A DNA stretch of 64,000 nt from assembly GCA_902362805.1 (NCBI GenBank), contig CABIXY010000004.1:310001-374000 (forward strand), written 5' to 3'. A program made the translations under genes and the position numbers. Source of the stretch: Eubacteriaceae bacterium (lineage in GTDB: Bacteria > Bacillota > Clostridia > Peptostreptococcales > Anaerovoracaceae). Shown piece by piece: positions 1 through 8,869 of the stretch. Positions within the stretch are counted from its first letter, which is position 1. Each line of letters begins with the position of its first letter. The notes below the pieces were generated by a model. That model was not told where the DNA came from. It ran no database searches and saw only the letters and a program-made list of their open reading frames with translations.

Positions 1-701
1 TCTTCCAATGTGGAACTGTACGCCTGGCGAATATCGTCGCATGGCGCGTTCATGGTCACCTGCCCCTCTTTCAATACGATGACCGAATCAAACAATCTCT
101 CAATCTCCGAAATCAGATGTGTTGCTACTAAAATTGTCCCTTTTGAATCAAAGTTTTCTAAAATGGTATCCAGTACGTTATCCCTGGCTGCCACATCCAC
201 CCCGCCCAGAGGTTCGTCAAGCAGATAGAGCCTGGCGTCTCGCGCCATGGCAAAACTGATCTGCACCTTATCAATCATACCTTTGGACATCTCTTTAAAT
301 TCCTTCTTCGCGCTGATTTCAAATTTGTCCAGAAGCTCCATAAATCGATCCCGGTTAAAGTCCTCAAAGAAGTCTACATAGATTTCCACAATGTCTTCCG
401 CTGTCCTGTTCAAAGAAAATGCCGGCCGGTCGGGAAGGTATGCGACATGTGCTTTGCTCTGCGCTCCCGGTCTCTGTCCGTCAATCAGCACCGTTCCACT
501 ATAGGTCGTATAAAGCCCCGCTAAAATCTTCAGCAATGTGGTCTTTCCGCTGCCATTAGGTCCCAAAAGTCCGATAATCCTGCCTTCAGGAATTTCCAGA
601 TTGACATCTTTCAGAGCCTGCACACCGCCGAAAGTTTTATTTAGATTTTCTACTCTTACAATCGGCGGATTTTCCACCAATCTCAATTTACGCTCTTCCA
701 T
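1..701 (-). CDS. ABC transporter ATP-binding protein (3' end outside window)
   Basis: This is the ATPase subunit of an ABC transporter, which would act at the inner face of the membrane with a permease lying beyond the window edge. About 233 residues are visible. The Walker A motif GPNGSGKTT is near residues 47-55, Walker B with LLDEP near residue 165, and the switch histidine in ATHL near residue 193. The signature motif is degenerate (MSKGM rather than LSGGQ), which is common in the YtrB/CcmA-like branch controlled by YtrA-type regulators. The ATG at 699-701 lies 12 bp after the stop of the GntR gene, so the two are co-transcribed. The substrate cannot be read from this subunit. The C-terminus is truncated only by the window boundary. 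Confidence 0.9.
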   Translation of the reverse strand, partial: MEERKLRLVENPPIVRVENLNKTFGGVQALKDVNLEIPEGRIIGLLGPNGSGKTTLLKILAGLYTTYSGTVLIDGQRPGAQSKAHVAYLPDRPAFSLNRTAEDIVEIYVDFFEDFNRDRFMELLDKFEISAKKEFKEMSKGMIDKVQISFAMARDARLYLLDEPLGGVDVAARDNVLDTILENFDSKGTILVATHLISEIERLFDSVIVLKEGQVTMNAPCDDIRQAYSSTLE

Positions 702-713
702 ATCCAATCCCTC

Positions 714-1100
714 TTACATCGCCTCAACCATTCCGTCAGTGTTCATATCAATCTCACGAAAAAATTCTTCGATCTGCTCCTTGCTGAATCCCAACTCTTT
801 CATCTTCTGCAGGAATTCTTTTACAATTCTCTCCGCGGCCTCTTTTCTGACCTGATCAATAATTTCGGTGTCCGTTGTGACAAAACGTCCTGTGGTACGC
901 TCTGAAATTAAAAGTCCTTCTCTTTCCAATTCCGCCAAAGCCCGCTGCATGGTGTTAGGGTTTACGCCAAAATCCTCCGCCAGCTCTCTCACCGACGCGA
1001 CCTTTGCTCCAGCAGCCAATTCCCCTGATACGATAGCGGCTCTGATCTTATCCATAATCTGCATGTAAATCGGCAGGTTTTCGTTTAACAGTTTATCCAT
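714..1100 (-). CDS. GntR-family transcriptional regulator, YtrA subfamily
   Basis: This 128-residue protein has a winged helix-turn-helix of the GntR type at about residues 10-77; the segment GVNPNTMQRALAELEREGL is the recognition region. The C-terminal tail of about 50 residues is short and helical, which is the YtrA pattern and not the longer FadR, HutC or MocR pattern. YtrA regulators usually repress the ABC transporter operon they belong to and respond to cell-envelope stress. That fits its place directly upstream of the ABC ATPase. A perfect palindrome lies 26 bp upstream of the start codon and is the likely operator. The start is supported by the sequence GAGGAAAGGAGG before ATG. Confidence 0.9.
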   Translation of the reverse strand: MDKLLNENLPIYMQIMDKIRAAIVSGELAAGAKVASVRELAEDFGVNPNTMQRALAELEREGLLISERTTGRFVTTDTEIIDQVRKEAAERIVKEFLQKMKELGFSKEQIEEFFREIDMNTDGMVEAM

Positions 1101-1125
1101 AATAACCTCCTTTCCTCCTCTGTAT

Positions 1126-1151
1126 TATTGTATTATCTATTTAATACAATA
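1126..1151. promoter_or_regulatory. Palindromic operator of the GntR/ABC operon
   Basis: TATTGTATTA and TAATACAATA form a perfect 10-bp inverted repeat separated by 6 bp. It lies 26 bp upstream of the GntR start codon, in the promoter region. Such a site is what a dimeric YtrA-type regulator would bind to repress its own operon. Binding is inferred from position and symmetry. Confidence 0.7.
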
Positions 1152-1448
1152 AGCCAATTTAGCAAAAAAGTCAATAGTTTTCTGCAAAAAGGCGGCAAAT
1201 GCAGAAAAATATGTTTCAAGACACTATCACGTTACAATCGACTTATGCTTTTTGGGTGTTTCCGAGCATTTTCGCATAACCGGACGACAATCTGAAAGCA
1301 CAACTTTATCGTAGATCGTGCATTCCTCATACCCCTACATGCTGACAGGCGATTCACTTCATAATAGATTATCGCTATTTTCAAAAATGCATCACATGAA
1401 TTGCAGCAAAAAACGGAGTGAAATGAATCCCTCCGTTTATAATGCGCT
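1152..1448. other. Intergenic region between the GntR operon and the membrane-protein pair
   Basis: About 300 bp without a convincing gene. The left part is the upstream region of the GntR operon. The right end holds the terminator of the next operon. A possible 80-codon minus-strand frame here has no ribosome binding site and no recognisable product. Confidence 0.5.
1411..1438 (-). terminator. Rho-independent terminator after the membrane-protein pair
   Basis: AAACGGAG and CTCCGTTT form a stem with a 12-nt loop, and on the minus strand the stem is followed by a run of T. It lies just downstream of the stop codon at 1449. Confidence 0.7.
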
Positions 1449-2786
1449 CTAATCAAAATCAGCTTCATCCTCATCCCAGTTTTCTATATCATAAAGTTTC
1501 TCGTTCAGCACGTAGAAATATTCTGCAAAGCTGCTGTAGGCCTGTTGATCCAGCGCCTGGGGCACTGACAGATATGGAAACTGGAAACGCTTCAGACCAT
1601 ACCAGGCTGCGTTAATCTGGCCGCCCACTTCCTCTGACAAATCTCCCTCATCATTTTCCATATTTCGTCCCGCATCAAAGAGCAGATAGCCGCTGATCTT
1701 TTTTGCAGAGCGCGGGGCAGGTATCTCCAAATAGGCTCCGGGGAAGTATTCCTCATAAAATTCATCGGCATATTCTGGAATTGGCAGACTTTCTATTTCT
1801 GACGTATCGATATCCCGGCAAACCTCCTTGCCATCACTTTGGGTATAGATGAACCGTCCTTTATAGATGCCAGACGCATCTCCTTCGATGGTCAGAACAT
1901 CTCTCGAAAACTGTTTTTTGTTGTCCCGGCTGAACCACACCAACGTGATATATTGGTCGTAGTCCGTAAATCCAGCTACCGCAATCATCTTCGTATCCGC
2001 GCTGCCAAAATTATCATAAGGCTGCAGCTGCTGAAAAGATGCAGCCTCCTTCAGAATGTCGATATCCTCCTCAGACAGACACACTGCAACTTCCTCCGGC
2101 ATCCCTCTGGCGATTAGCTCCTCACTGTAGACGGTTTCCAGAGGCGACAATTCCGGAGCACCCGGCTGTCCAAAAAGGGTTCCGCCGATGATTGCCAAAA
2201 GGATGGCACAGACATACGCCGTGCAGAGAACCAGCGGCCGCCGTCCTCTGATCGTAGTTTCCCGAGTTGGCATGTCGGAAAACAGATCTTTTCCCGCATC
2301 CCGAAGGCAGCGATAAAATCCAATCATAATTATGATAAAGGCGATAAACGCAAGCAAAGCGATTACAATCGCCACATTGTTAGAGGTCAGATATGGTATG
2401 ACATAGATTGCCGTCTTCCATACTACCAGCCAGATCAGCCAATGGCTGCGCCTTTCCTCAATTCCAGCCTTTTTGTATTCGTCCGTCAAAGCCCCGTAAA
2501 GATACAGCAAGGCTGCTGCCTGTATCACTGTTTCCACGACAGACAGCGTCAACACCACAGCCTCTTCTTCGACCAATCTTGTGGCGCTAATGCCGAAAGA
2601 AACGACTTCGTAGCACAGCAAGACGGCAGAACTTCGGAAAGCTTTTTGAAACGATTCATTTACCTGCCTAAATCTGCGCAGCCAAAAATAGAGGACCATG
2701 ACTCCTGCAGCAGGCAGAATATAGTCGAGATAGAAAAAGTGAAAGCGGTAGGATAAGAAGAAAATCCCCCAAAAAATTCCGTTCAT
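1449..2786 (-). CDS. Membrane protein of unknown function, second of a tandem paralog pair
   Basis: I do not recognise this family. About 445 residues. The first half has five or so hydrophobic spans, the last near residue 190-210, followed by a soluble region of about 230 residues that is probably outside the cell. The soluble part contains the segment ARGMPEEVAVCLSEEDIDIL, which has a counterpart (KGMPAVVAQDLSAEDADAL) at the same place in the upstream neighbour, so the two are diverged duplicates. The start is the ATG at 2784-2786, which has GGAGGGAG six bases upstream; a TTG one codon earlier is less likely. The gap to the upstream gene is only 30 bp, so both should be in one transcript. 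A sensor or envelope role is possible but not shown. Confidence 0.75.
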   Translation of the reverse strand: MNGIFWGIFFLSYRFHFFYLDYILPAAGVMVLYFWLRRFRQVNESFQKAFRSSAVLLCYEVVSFGISATRLVEEEAVVLTLSVVETVIQAAALLYLYGALTDEYKKAGIEERRSHWLIWLVVWKTAIYVIPYLTSNNVAIVIALLAFIAFIIIMIGFYRCLRDAGKDLFSDMPTRETTIRGRRPLVLCTAYVCAILLAIIGGTLFGQPGAPELSPLETVYSEELIARGMPEEVAVCLSEEDIDILKEAASFQQLQPYDNFGSADTKMIAVAGFTDYDQYITLVWFSRDNKKQFSRDVLTIEGDASGIYKGRFIYTQSDGKEVCRDIDTSEIESLPIPEYADEFYEEYFPGAYLEIPAPRSAKKISGYLLFDAGRNMENDEGDLSEEVGGQINAAWYGLKRFQFPYLSVPQALDQQAYSSFAEYFYVLNEKLYDIENWDEDEADFD

Positions 2787-2816
2787 CAAATCTCCCTCCT
2801 CTCCATCAAGCTGCGT

Positions 2817-4091
2817 TTACTGAAGCCCATATGGCAGCACAAAGGTGCAACTTCTCTGCAAATCTTTCTTCGCTGCGAGAACAGCCGTCTGCTTCTCATT
2901 TTTGTAAGGAAACTGGACAATTTTGGCATCAAATAATTCCGTGTAAACAGAACTGCCGATCCCTTTTCCGTCAAAACTGCCATCTAGTATCAGATATCCC
3001 CTCACTCGATCCGCTCCATTTCGCAGAGAAATCTCCGCATAAAAAGTCTCCGCCGCATCGATGTCTTTTATTTCACCGATGAGAATCTTCCCCTCGTTCA
3101 AAGATACTTTAGAGGCAGTGATGATTTCAGAAAATTCCTTGCCGTTCTTTATATAACAAACTCTGCCGGAACAGGATGCGATCGGTTCGATACGGCTGAT
3201 TTCTATGATTTCACGACTCAGATAACGGGAATCGGCCAATCCGCTCAAATCCCCATACCACAGCACCAGCTTATAGTCATCATCTGTTGTCAAGCCGGCA
3301 ATCAGTCTGATTTTAATATTCTTACTGCCGTCTCCCTTGATTTCTGTAAAAGCATCTATATCTGACAAGGCATCTGCATCCTCAGCTGACAGATCCTGGG
3401 CGACCACTGCGGGCATGCCCTTTTCCGTCAGCTTTTCCACAGAAGCTGTGATTGCATTCTCCTGCACCGCTGCTCTGCCGGACGATATACCGCAGAAGAA
3501 CATCCCGCCAAAGACAGCGACGGCAACCAGAAGTGCATAACTGCCCCACAGCGCTCTGTTGCTGAAGCCGACAGATGCCGGTGTCAAATCTGTCAGATTC
3601 AAATCCCGTTCCGCTTGCCGCAAACGTCTACAGACGCCGGCCAAAAATACAATCATAGCCAATCCGCAGATGGCGGCTCCAAGTTTAAAACCTGTTATGA
3701 TAAATAAAATGAGCAAAATTTTGCCTGCTACAAGACCGATTACCGGTGTTCCCTTAAATTCCACATCCCCTCTGCGAAGATACTCTTCCTGAATGCCCTT
3801 CATCAGATAGAAGAAAAAACAGGCCTGCAAAGCAGTCGTCACAATCATAATACAACTGTTCACAAAATCAGAAAGATTGAGAGGCGTTGCAATCACAAAG
3901 AGAATGACCGCCTCACAGATCAGCATGGCAAAAACGTATCTGCCTGCCATGGCAAAACTTTTGTCAAGTTGTCTATAGTTTCTCAACCGTGTATAGATGA
4001 GCATGAGACCGAAAGCGGGCAAAAAGTAACTCGATAATCCGACATCCAAGTTGATTGCAATCAGTACGATTCCTATGAAAACAGCAGTCAT
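2817..4091 (-). CDS. Membrane protein of unknown function, first of a tandem paralog pair
   Basis: A 424-residue protein with the same plan as its downstream neighbour: several N-terminal membrane spans, one more near residue 190, and a C-terminal soluble domain of about 220 residues. The two share a motif of the form GMPxxVAxxLSxED just after the last membrane span. The start is well supported by GAAAGGAGGGCG before ATG. It is the first gene of the transcript, since the next gene upstream ends in a terminator. No enzyme motif or known domain is visible. Confidence 0.75.
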   Translation of the reverse strand: MTAVFIGIVLIAINLDVGLSSYFLPAFGLMLIYTRLRNYRQLDKSFAMAGRYVFAMLICEAVILFVIATPLNLSDFVNSCIMIVTTALQACFFFYLMKGIQEEYLRRGDVEFKGTPVIGLVAGKILLILFIITGFKLGAAICGLAMIVFLAGVCRRLRQAERDLNLTDLTPASVGFSNRALWGSYALLVAVAVFGGMFFCGISSGRAAVQENAITASVEKLTEKGMPAVVAQDLSAEDADALSDIDAFTEIKGDGSKNIKIRLIAGLTTDDDYKLVLWYGDLSGLADSRYLSREIIEISRIEPIASCSGRVCYIKNGKEFSEIITASKVSLNEGKILIGEIKDIDAAETFYAEISLRNGADRVRGYLILDGSFDGKGIGSSVYTELFDAKIVQFPYKNEKQTAVLAAKKDLQRSCTFVLPYGLQ

Positions 4092-4167
4092 AACGCCCTC
4101 CTTTCTCTGCTCTGCAGAAAAATTCCAGTCTTTTACATACTAATATATTATCAACTCCACGAAAAAA

Positions 4168-4193
4168 ACGCAAGGGATTCATTCCACTTGCGT
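4168..4193 (-). terminator. Rho-independent terminator after the aminotransferase
   Basis: ACGCAAG and CTTGCGT form a stem around a 12-nt loop. On the minus strand it is followed by seven T residues. It lies 24 bp after the aminotransferase stop codon. Confidence 0.75.
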
Positions 4194-4216
4194 CTTAATT
4201 TTTCTTAAGATTTAGA

Positions 4217-5344
4217 CTATATTTCTCGATTAAACACGGCAGTCATATCGCAGAGTACCGTCACACCTAATTTTTCTAAGGTACCCTGCAGCGCAGCCAG
4301 GGTTTCCGCTACCTTCTGCGGATAAGCATTCTCCCCCATGTGACCGATACGGACTACTTTTCCTGCCAGCACATCAAAACAACCAGAAATCATGATGTTG
4401 TAGTCCTTTTCCATTCCGTGAAGAAGCTGTTGGTCAGTGATGCCCTCCGGCACCTTCAGAACAGTCACCGTGTTGGACCATCCTGATTCCAGATACAGCT
4501 CGATGCCACCGGCAGTCAAAGCCTTTCTCGTGGCGGCAGCAATGCCAGCATGCCTTTGATAGACTTCCTCGTCTTCTAAGAAATTATCCAGGGCGGTACG
4601 CAGGCCTTTGATATCGCTGATTGGCATGGTGTAAGGAAACGCCTTTTGCTCATAGTAGTCCCTGAACAAGAGGATGTTGGCATAGAAGCTGGCAATGGGC
4701 GTTTTTCTATCTTCCATGGCACGAAAAGCTCTCTCGCTGACCCAAAGCATGGTCAGGCCTGGAGGGGCTGACAACGCCTTTTGAGAGCCTCCGCAGAGGA
4801 TGTCGATTTTGCTGTCCGAAAGATCCAGCGGTTCGCCGAACATGCCCGCTACAGAATCTGTCACTGTCATGATGCCATAGCTGTCTAAAATTTTGCTGAT
4901 ACCTTCGACATCGTTGAGCACACCGCTAGGCGTATCGCAGTGAACCACTGTTGCATACTTGAAATCGTGATCCTGTTCCAAATACGACTGCAAGGTTTCG
5001 ATTTCTACAGGTTTATGATAATCCATAGTGAAGAGCACGGGATTTCCGCCATAAATTGCGACGAAGTCAGCAAAACCTTTGCCGAAGATGCCGTTGTCGA
5101 TGATCAAAACTCTGTCGCCTGGTTCAGTCAGGGATGCGCAAGCCGCCTCCAATCCCAGAATGCCTTCTCCGCCCAAAATCAAAGCCTTGTTCTCTGTGTG
5201 CATCGCCTTGGATAGAAGACTGCAGGTTTCCCGATAGAAGTCGAAAAACTCCTGATCCAAATCGGGATTGGAGCACTCCTGGCTCCTGGCTATTCTCACA
5301 TTTTCTCTGACCTGTGTAGGTCCTGCCGTCATAATTCTGTACAT
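4217..5344 (-). CDS. Class V PLP-dependent aminotransferase (alanine/serine-glyoxylate type)
   Basis: A 375-residue fold-type I enzyme of the alanine-glyoxylate / serine-pyruvate aminotransferase family. The N-terminal MTAGPTQV motif is typical of the family. The PLP-binding lysine is in GGSQKAL at about residue 189, with the cofactor-contacting aspartate in VTDSVAGMFG near residue 163. It would transfer an amino group between a small amino acid and a 2-oxo acid in the cytoplasm. The exact substrate is not readable; glyoxylate-, hydroxypyruvate- and ureidoglycine-using enzymes all share these motifs. It is 18 bp downstream of the ECF transporter component and should be co-transcribed with it. 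A vitamin B6 importer beside a PLP enzyme would make sense, but that is inference. Confidence 0.88.
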   Translation of the reverse strand: MYRIMTAGPTQVRENVRIARSQECSNPDLDQEFFDFYRETCSLLSKAMHTENKALILGGEGILGLEAACASLTEPGDRVLIIDNGIFGKGFADFVAIYGGNPVLFTMDYHKPVEIETLQSYLEQDHDFKYATVVHCDTPSGVLNDVEGISKILDSYGIMTVTDSVAGMFGEPLDLSDSKIDILCGGSQKALSAPPGLTMLWVSERAFRAMEDRKTPIASFYANILLFRDYYEQKAFPYTMPISDIKGLRTALDNFLEDEEVYQRHAGIAAATRKALTAGGIELYLESGWSNTVTVLKVPEGITDQQLLHGMEKDYNIMISGCFDVLAGKVVRIGHMGENAYPQKVAETLAALQGTLEKLGVTVLCDMTAVFNREI

Positions 5345-5362
5345 AATCTCACCTCTTCTGCT

Positions 5363-5887
5363 TTATTTTACGAATTTGCGAATCTGCTGTATGAATAAGA
5401 GGACCAGGAAGCCTGCAAAGCCTACCTGGATGATGTTTCCCGGGATAGAACCCAGCGGCGTTATCCAGTTTCCATACAAAATGACTTCTGCAATGTAATA
5501 CCCCGCGATCTTAATTACAATCGCCAGGATAACGGATAAAATATTATTCAGCATCATGCTCTTAAAAGGTTTCTTCTCAGCAATGAGTCCGATGGTGTAG
5601 CCCATCAGCCCTACAATTAAGAAAGTAAACGGTGCCCATGCGGTCCATCCGCTCATCAAGTCAAAAAGTCCCATACCAAAAGCACCTGCAATGGCTCCAG
5701 TTTTTCTGCCATAGAGCATGGCGCCGACAAATAGAGGGACATTGCCCAGGTGAATCAGTCCGCCGCTTCCTACCAGGGGCAGTCTGATATTGATCAGCCA
5801 GGTTGCTGTCAGGGTAAGAGCAATAAATAATGCGTCAACGACTAGTTCATAAGTTTTACTTCTCTGTGTGTTCTGCATTGTTGTCAT
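5363..5887 (-). CDS. ECF transporter S component (substrate-binding membrane subunit)
   Basis: A 174-residue protein with five to six membrane spans and the N-terminal pattern of ECF S components, including the family-type segment HLGNVPLFVGAMLYGRKTG and a GLFDLMSG turn. S components bind a vitamin or related micronutrient and dock on the shared EcfAAT energising module, which is not in this window. The vitamin is not certain; the sequence style is close to the group that handles pyridoxine, hydroxymethylpyrimidine or similar small heterocycles. The start ATG has TAGGAGAAC upstream. I searched the leader by eye for preQ1, THF and TPP aptamers and did not see one. Confidence 0.85.
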   Translation of the reverse strand: MTTMQNTQRSKTYELVVDALFIALTLTATWLINIRLPLVGSGGLIHLGNVPLFVGAMLYGRKTGAIAGAFGMGLFDLMSGWTAWAPFTFLIVGLMGYTIGLIAEKKPFKSMMLNNILSVILAIVIKIAGYYIAEVILYGNWITPLGSIPGNIIQVGFAGFLVLLFIQQIRKFVK

Positions 5888-6011
5888 CGTTTTGTTCTCC
5901 TAAGTTTCATATTTCGCTAGCAAAATAAGGATACTACAAAATTGAATACTTTAAAATATGCAATTATATATTTTTTCTTATATACAATATCGAGTTTTTA
6001 ATTACAAAATA

Positions 6012-6045
6012 AAAACTGTACCCTTTATATATTGGGTACAGTTTT
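6012..6045 (-). terminator. Rho-independent terminator after the lipoprotein gene
   Basis: AAAACTGTACCC and GGGTACAGTTTT form a perfect 12-bp stem with a 10-nt loop. Minus-strand transcripts of the lipoprotein gene run into it and then into a T-rich stretch. It separates this operon from the ECF/aminotransferase genes. Confidence 0.85.
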
Positions 6046-6063
6046 AAAACTTCGTCTATACGG

Positions 6064-7041
6064 TTATTTTTCGTAAGTGTACTGATAATACGTTCCGCCA
6101 GCGTAAATGTAAATATCACATTTTCCATTCTCCGCTTTCTTGGACATGTTCAGTACGCCGTAGGTCGTCCTGCTCGCTCCTGCCGAAAGCTTTTCGTACT
6201 GGGTGATATTGGCTTTATTCTCATCGTCAGCTACCACGGTACCAGCATTGGAACTGCCATCATAAATCGCATTAATGCCATAGAAATCATAAGCATTTTT
6301 CTCTATCTTAGAGAGATTCTTTACTTTCATGTTCACTACCAGCAGCTTATTATCGGCTCCTTGTGCTTTGTAATAATTGTAATAATATCCCGGGTTAGAA
6401 GGGACAATTTTGTTTAGGAACTTCACGCTGGCCGGTGTCAGTTCGCAAAGCCCATCCACAGTGATCTTCTTGTTCAGTTCCAGCTTTTCTGTCACGGCAA
6501 AAGGCTTTGTCGTATCGATGGTCAGCTTATGATTGTAGACTGGCTCGTCGCCATCCTTGGTGAATGCAAACTCGGCGAGGGTTTCTTTATTTACAGCAGA
6601 AGCGTCCATTTCGGTAATGAAATAGAAGGTCTCTGTAGCTCCGGCTTTGAGTGTTGCGCTGCTCAACAGCTTTGTTTCGTCGTCCGTGAGTACATTGATC
6701 ATGTTAGCACTGAAAGTGTCTTCACCCACGCTGAGTCTGAAGGCGCATAAATCGCTGGCTTTGATGTCTTCATCGCCCAGGTTTTTCACTTTCGCAACAA
6801 CCGTGGCATAGGTTTTGCCGCTCTTCGCAGTAAAACCCATCGGATAGCTGCCGCTTACAGGCGGAAACACTTTATCACCAACCAAAACGTTGACCGGAGT
6901 AAATTCAAGGTCTTCTCCGATGGCCGTCTTCTCCCCCAGCTTCATGGTTACTTCTTTATCGCCTCCGCAGGCGTAGATTGCCAAGATCGTACAGATCGCA
7001 AGTGCGAGCACTATGGCTTTTTTTAACGTTTCTTTCTTCAT
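6064..7041 (-). CDS. Lipoprotein with DUF4352/DUF5067-like domains
   Basis: The start is taken as the ATG at 7041, which has GAAGGGAG upstream and opens a lipoprotein signal peptide. The lipobox AIYAC places the lipidated cysteine at about residue 25, so the protein is anchored outside the membrane. The remaining 300 residues hold two similar beta-rich segments, one with TVVAKVKNLGDEDIKASD and one with VVNMKVKNLSKIEKNAYD; this is the pattern of DUF4352/DUF5067 (Telomeric-repeat-like immunoglobulin) domains found in Gram-positive lipoproteins. Function is unknown. It ends a run of five genes, 31 bp after mrp, and may be in the same transcript. Confidence 0.8.
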   Translation of the reverse strand: MKKETLKKAIVLALAICTILAIYACGGDKEVTMKLGEKTAIGEDLEFTPVNVLVGDKVFPPVSGSYPMGFTAKSGKTYATVVAKVKNLGDEDIKASDLCAFRLSVGEDTFSANMINVLTDDETKLLSSATLKAGATETFYFITEMDASAVNKETLAEFAFTKDGDEPVYNHKLTIDTTKPFAVTEKLELNKKITVDGLCELTPASVKFLNKIVPSNPGYYYNYYKAQGADNKLLVVNMKVKNLSKIEKNAYDFYGINAIYDGSSNAGTVVADDENKANITQYEKLSAGASRTTYGVLNMSKKAENGKCDIYIYAGGTYYQYTYEK

Positions 7042-7072
7042 CGTGTTCTCCCTTCTAAACCAAGAGGATTTG

Positions 7073-7891
7073 TTAGAGCTGCTCTGCCAGTTTCTCCATC
7101 TCTTCACATGCAAAGGATTCAATCTGACCCATATCGCAAGCTTTTGCAACTTCACTATCCAGCGGCAATTTTACCACGTGCTTTACGCCATGAGTTGCTG
7201 CAATATCTTCTATATGACTATCGCCAAAAATTTTGTGTTCTTTACCGCAGTCTGGACACTTGTAGTAGGACATATTCTCCACGATGCCCAGTACAGGAAT
7301 TTCCATCATGTCCGCCATCTTTACAGCTTTTTCTACGATCATGGATACCAGTTCCTGCGGTGAAGTCACGATGATAATGCCATCTACTGGAAGGGACTGA
7401 TAAACCGTCAAGGCCACATCTCCAGTTCCAGGAGGCATATCCACGAACATCACGTCGACATCTCCCCAGGTCACATCGCTCCAAAACTGTTCCACGACGC
7501 CGCCCAGGATCGGCCCTCTCCAAACGACAGGATCGGTGTCATTCTCCAAGAGTAAATTGATGGACATGGCTTTGATGCCTGTCTTTGTTACAGACGGCAG
7601 AATCATCTCCTCATTGCCCTGTGCTCTCTCTGTAATACCAAAGGCCTTTGGAATGGAAGGTCCTGTGATATCCGCGTCCAAAATAGCTACATTCTTGCCT
7701 TGTTTTCTGGCAGCTACAGCCAGCATGGAGGTCACGGAAGATTTTCCGACTCCACCTTTACCGCTGACAATACCGATTACTTTTCTTACATCTGACAGGT
7801 CGTTCATCGGTGCCTTTTGAATACCAGGGTTTTCCTGTCTTTCGTCGCAGCTAACGCCGCATGATCCGCAATCATGGTTACAATCACTCAT
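7073..7891 (-). CDS. mrp: Mrp/NBP35-family Fe-S cluster carrier ATPase
   Basis: A 272-residue P-loop ATPase of the Mrp/ApbC/NBP35 group, which carries and delivers iron-sulfur clusters in the cytoplasm. The deviant Walker A motif GKGGVGKSS is at about residues 44-52, and VDMPPGTGD, the family signature, near residue 150. The bridging cluster-binding CxxC is seen as CPDCGKEH in the C-terminal part. The N-terminus has five cysteines in the first 15 residues (CNHDCGSCGVSC), as in NBP35, and can bind a further cluster. The upstream ferredoxin-like gene in the same run fits an Fe-S role. Confidence 0.92.
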   Translation of the reverse strand: MSDCNHDCGSCGVSCDERQENPGIQKAPMNDLSDVRKVIGIVSGKGGVGKSSVTSMLAVAARKQGKNVAILDADITGPSIPKAFGITERAQGNEEMILPSVTKTGIKAMSINLLLENDTDPVVWRGPILGGVVEQFWSDVTWGDVDVMFVDMPPGTGDVALTVYQSLPVDGIIIVTSPQELVSMIVEKAVKMADMMEIPVLGIVENMSYYKCPDCGKEHKIFGDSHIEDIAATHGVKHVVKLPLDSEVAKACDMGQIESFACEEMEKLAEQL

Positions 7892-7927
7892 AATGTTAAT
7901 CTCCTCTTCTCTTTAGATAATTATATT

Positions 7928-8869
7928 TTAAAACATTCCCAGACTTTTATAAAGGAATATCCAAAAAAACATGGTAAAACATGCAAATGCCGAAGAAAAA
8001 ACGACGCAATTCCCCGCCAGTTCGCTGTCGCTTTCCATAGTTTCGGCCATGGTAAAGGACGATACCGCCGTCGGTGATGCGAAAATCGCAATCAAGGTTA
8101 CAAAAGCGATGCCTCGAAATCCGAGCAATGCCGCCGCGCTAAGTCCTGCTGCCGGCACGATGATCAGTCTGGCAGCAATACAGATGATCAAGTTTCTCCT
8201 GCATCTTTCGATACTGCTGAAATTGAAGGATGCGCCTAAAATCACCAAAGCCATGGGGGTTGCAACTGCTGACATATCGCTGACCACGGTTTCTAAAACC
8301 GACGGCAGCCTTATTTCCGCCAACACTGCAATGATACCCGCAGCCGCACCTAAAATCAAGGGGTTTGTTACCAGTTTTTTCAGTATGTTGACTGGGTCGG
8401 GCCTGCCGCCTCTGAACACTTCCAGCGTGGTAACAGCCAAAATATTATATATGGGAACGATGATGGACACCATCATCGCAGTCACTGCCAGATTTCCGTG
8501 CCCAAACATGTTCACTGCAATGGGAATTCCCATGATGACAAAATTGCTGCGATAGATCGCCTGAATCATAGCGCCTCTGCTTTTCGGCTCCTTTTCAATT
8601 CGCAGGACGAAGAGCAGAGTTATCAGGTACTCAACCAAAACCGCGATTGCTCCGAAGGCAATCAGCTTTCCGTCCAGAACCTCTTTTATTTCAGAACCAT
8701 AGAGATTACGAAACATCATGACAGGAAAGAAAACGACGAATACCATGTGGTTCAGGTGTTTGACTTCTTCAGCTCCCAATAATCGGTATCTTTTGACCAG
8801 CATGCCCACCGCCATCAGTAAGAACATAGGCAGTACCGCCTCCAGTGAAATGACAAAATTATTCAGCAT
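7928..8869 (-). CDS. AEC-family transporter (auxin efflux carrier-like permease)
   Basis: A 313-residue membrane protein with about ten hydrophobic spans arranged in two halves, and the family-type start in which LPMFLLMAVGMLVKR precedes KHLNHMVFVVFFP. AEC permeases in bacteria move organic anions such as malate or malonate; the substrate here is not known. Its start overlaps the end of the cyclo-ligase gene by 11 bp, so translation is probably coupled. Confidence 0.88.
   Translation of the reverse strand: MLNNFVISLEAVLPMFLLMAVGMLVKRYRLLGAEEVKHLNHMVFVVFFPVMMFRNLYGSEIKEVLDGKLIAFGAIAVLVEYLITLLFVLRIEKEPKSRGAMIQAIYRSNFVIMGIPIAVNMFGHGNLAVTAMMVSIIVPIYNILAVTTLEVFRGGRPDPVNILKKLVTNPLILGAAAGIIAVLAEIRLPSVLETVVSDMSAVATPMALVILGASFNFSSIERCRRNLIICIAARLIIVPAAGLSAAALLGFRGIAFVTLIAIFASPTAVSSFTMAETMESDSELAGNCVVFSSAFACFTMFFWIFLYKSLGMF

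Noticed and set aside
1232..1474. Minus-strand frame of 80 codons between the GntR operon and membrane protein
   Set aside because: No ribosome binding site, overlaps a terminator and the end of a real gene, no recognisable product.
5888..6011. Possible riboswitch upstream of the ECF S component
   Set aside because: The leader is short and AT-rich; I could not fit preQ1, THF, TPP or FMN consensus elements.
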